NCBI GenBank assembly: GCA_029935135.1
Contig: JAOZKX010000170.1
Span: forward strand, 1 to 5,578
From: Desulfocapsa sp.
GTDB taxonomy: Bacteria > Desulfobacterota > Desulfobulbia > Desulfobulbales > Desulfocapsaceae
DNA: 5,578 nt
Direction of reading: 5' to 3'
A program made the translations under genes and the position numbers. The notes beneath the pieces are model-generated. The model saw only the letters and a list, made by a program, of their open reading frames with translations, did no database searches and was not told the DNA's origin. The number at the start of each line of letters is the position of its first letter. Position 1 is the stretch's first letter. This document shows positions 4,885-5,578 of this stretch, one piece after another.

Positions 4885-5578
4885 TCAACCAGCTTTCCGC
4901 ACCTGACTCTCATGAAGAGTCAAATACTCTAGAAAAACCGAGGCAACCGGAGAGAGTTTTCGCTTTTTGCGCTGAATCAAATAAAAGGGACGGTACATTC
5001 TATTCCCATGAATTTTAACTGTCATCAGTCGTCCGCAATCAACCTCATCTCTCACAGCTCGTCTTGAAAGGATGGACACCCCCATCTCCGCCTTGACCGC
5101 CTCCTTGATTGCCGCAGTGGATCCCATTTCAGCAACTTCCTGAAGACTGCTCTCTTTGAGACCATTGTCTTCTAAAATTCTTGAAAAGACCTTCCGGGTT
5201 CCCGACTCCGGTTCTCGCAAAATAAACGGTTCCCTGATCACTTCCCCTATAGACACATCTTTTTTCGATGCCCATGAATGGGCAGGATGAACAACAAGGA
5301 TCAATTCATCTGAAAAGATTTCACGCCAGCTTAATCCCTTATCGTTCCACCTGGCACCGACCACGCCAAACTCAAGCTCTCCTTGCAAAACTTTTTTTGA
5401 GATAAGTCTGGAGCTGCTAATGGACAGAGTTGCCTTTATAGAAGGGTATTGCTTACGAAACCCGCCAATGAATTCAGGTAAGATATATGTTCCAGGAATT
5501 GTGCTGCAACCAAGTAAAATTCTACCGATCAGCCTGCCACTGTATTGCTCAATGGCCTGCACGGCCTCATTTCTGGTC
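4885..5578 (-). CDS. LysR-family transcriptional regulator, effector-binding domain (partial, N-terminus missing)
   Basis: The reading frame is open to the right edge and gives 230 residues ending in VRKAG. With a usual family length near 300, about 70 residues holding the winged helix-turn-helix should lie outside the window. The visible part starts in the linker helix (RNEAVQAIEQYSGRLIG) and continues into the two-lobed effector domain. Recognisable pieces are LLGCSTIPGTYILPEFIGGF, the QGELEFGVVGARW segment, a SDELILVVHPAH strand pair, and GSTAAIKEAVKAEMGVSILS, the typical inter-lobe region. The STIPGxYILP motif is characteristic of the LysR group labelled selenium-metabolism-associated, related to CysL/YeiE-type regulators. 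That subgroup is a judgement from memory. It converges with the protease gene, so its usual divergent target would be beyond the right edge. The GTG at 5562 is internal and is not the start. Confidence 0.92.
   Translation of the reverse strand, partial: TRNEAVQAIEQYSGRLIGRILLGCSTIPGTYILPEFIGGFRKQYPSIKATLSISSSRLISKKVLQGELEFGVVGARWNDKGLSWREIFSDELILVVHPAHSWASKKDVSIGEVIREPFILREPESGTRKVFSRILEDNGLKESSLQEVAEMGSTAAIKEAVKAEMGVSILSRRAVRDEVDCGRLMTVKIHGNRMYRPFYLIQRKKRKLSPVASVFLEYLTLHESQVRKAG

Noticed and set aside
1..5578. CRISPR array, insertion sequence, integrase or attachment site.
   Set aside because: No short regularly spaced repeats, transposase or recombinase motifs, or terminal inverted repeats with target duplications were seen. 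The only repeats of note are the protein-coding FnIII-like ones.

Overview
The window looks like a chromosomal stretch from a Gram-negative bacterium of moderate GC content. It holds two complete genes and two partial genes cut by the window edges. An inner-membrane/periplasm lifestyle is suggested by an exported amino-acid-type substrate-binding protein, a periplasmic-type LigE DNA ligase, and a LysR regulator carrying the STIPGxYILP signature. I know that signature mainly from the selenium-metabolism-associated LysR group of Desulfobacterota and relatives. A sulfate-reducer-like Desulfobacterota host is therefore my best guess, but it is inference and not proven by the sequence.

Layout, left to right. 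(1) 1-139, minus strand: the 5' end of an ABC-transporter substrate-binding protein gene, with a clear Shine-Dalgarno site, an extended -10 promoter and a palindrome between its -35 and -10 boxes. (2) 140-449: a 310-base intergenic region with that promoter, a hairpin at 210-240, and a larger folded element at 309-370 that probably terminates the ligase transcript. (3) 450-1295, minus strand: a complete exported ATP-dependent DNA ligase of the minimal LigE type. (4) 1296-1580: a divergent promoter/leader region. (5) 1581-4727, plus strand: a complete 1048-residue secreted multidomain cysteine protease. It has a signal peptide, a streptopain-type propeptide, a C10 catalytic domain, a carboxypeptidase-regulatory-like beta-sandwich and five fibronectin-III-like repeats of about 100 residues. 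(6) 4728-4884: a convergent intergenic region with two hairpins. (7) 4885-5578, minus strand: the effector-binding part of a LysR-type regulator whose DNA-binding N-terminus lies beyond the window.

The four genes do not form an operon. The ligase and protease are divergent, the protease and LysR gene converge, and the ligase and transporter genes are separated by a promoter and a probable terminator. Three of the four products carry export signals, but nothing in the sequence ties them to one pathway. I do not see a new multi-gene system. The most interesting object is the protease, whose last four repeats carry a fixed pair of cysteines that the first repeat has lost as a pair.
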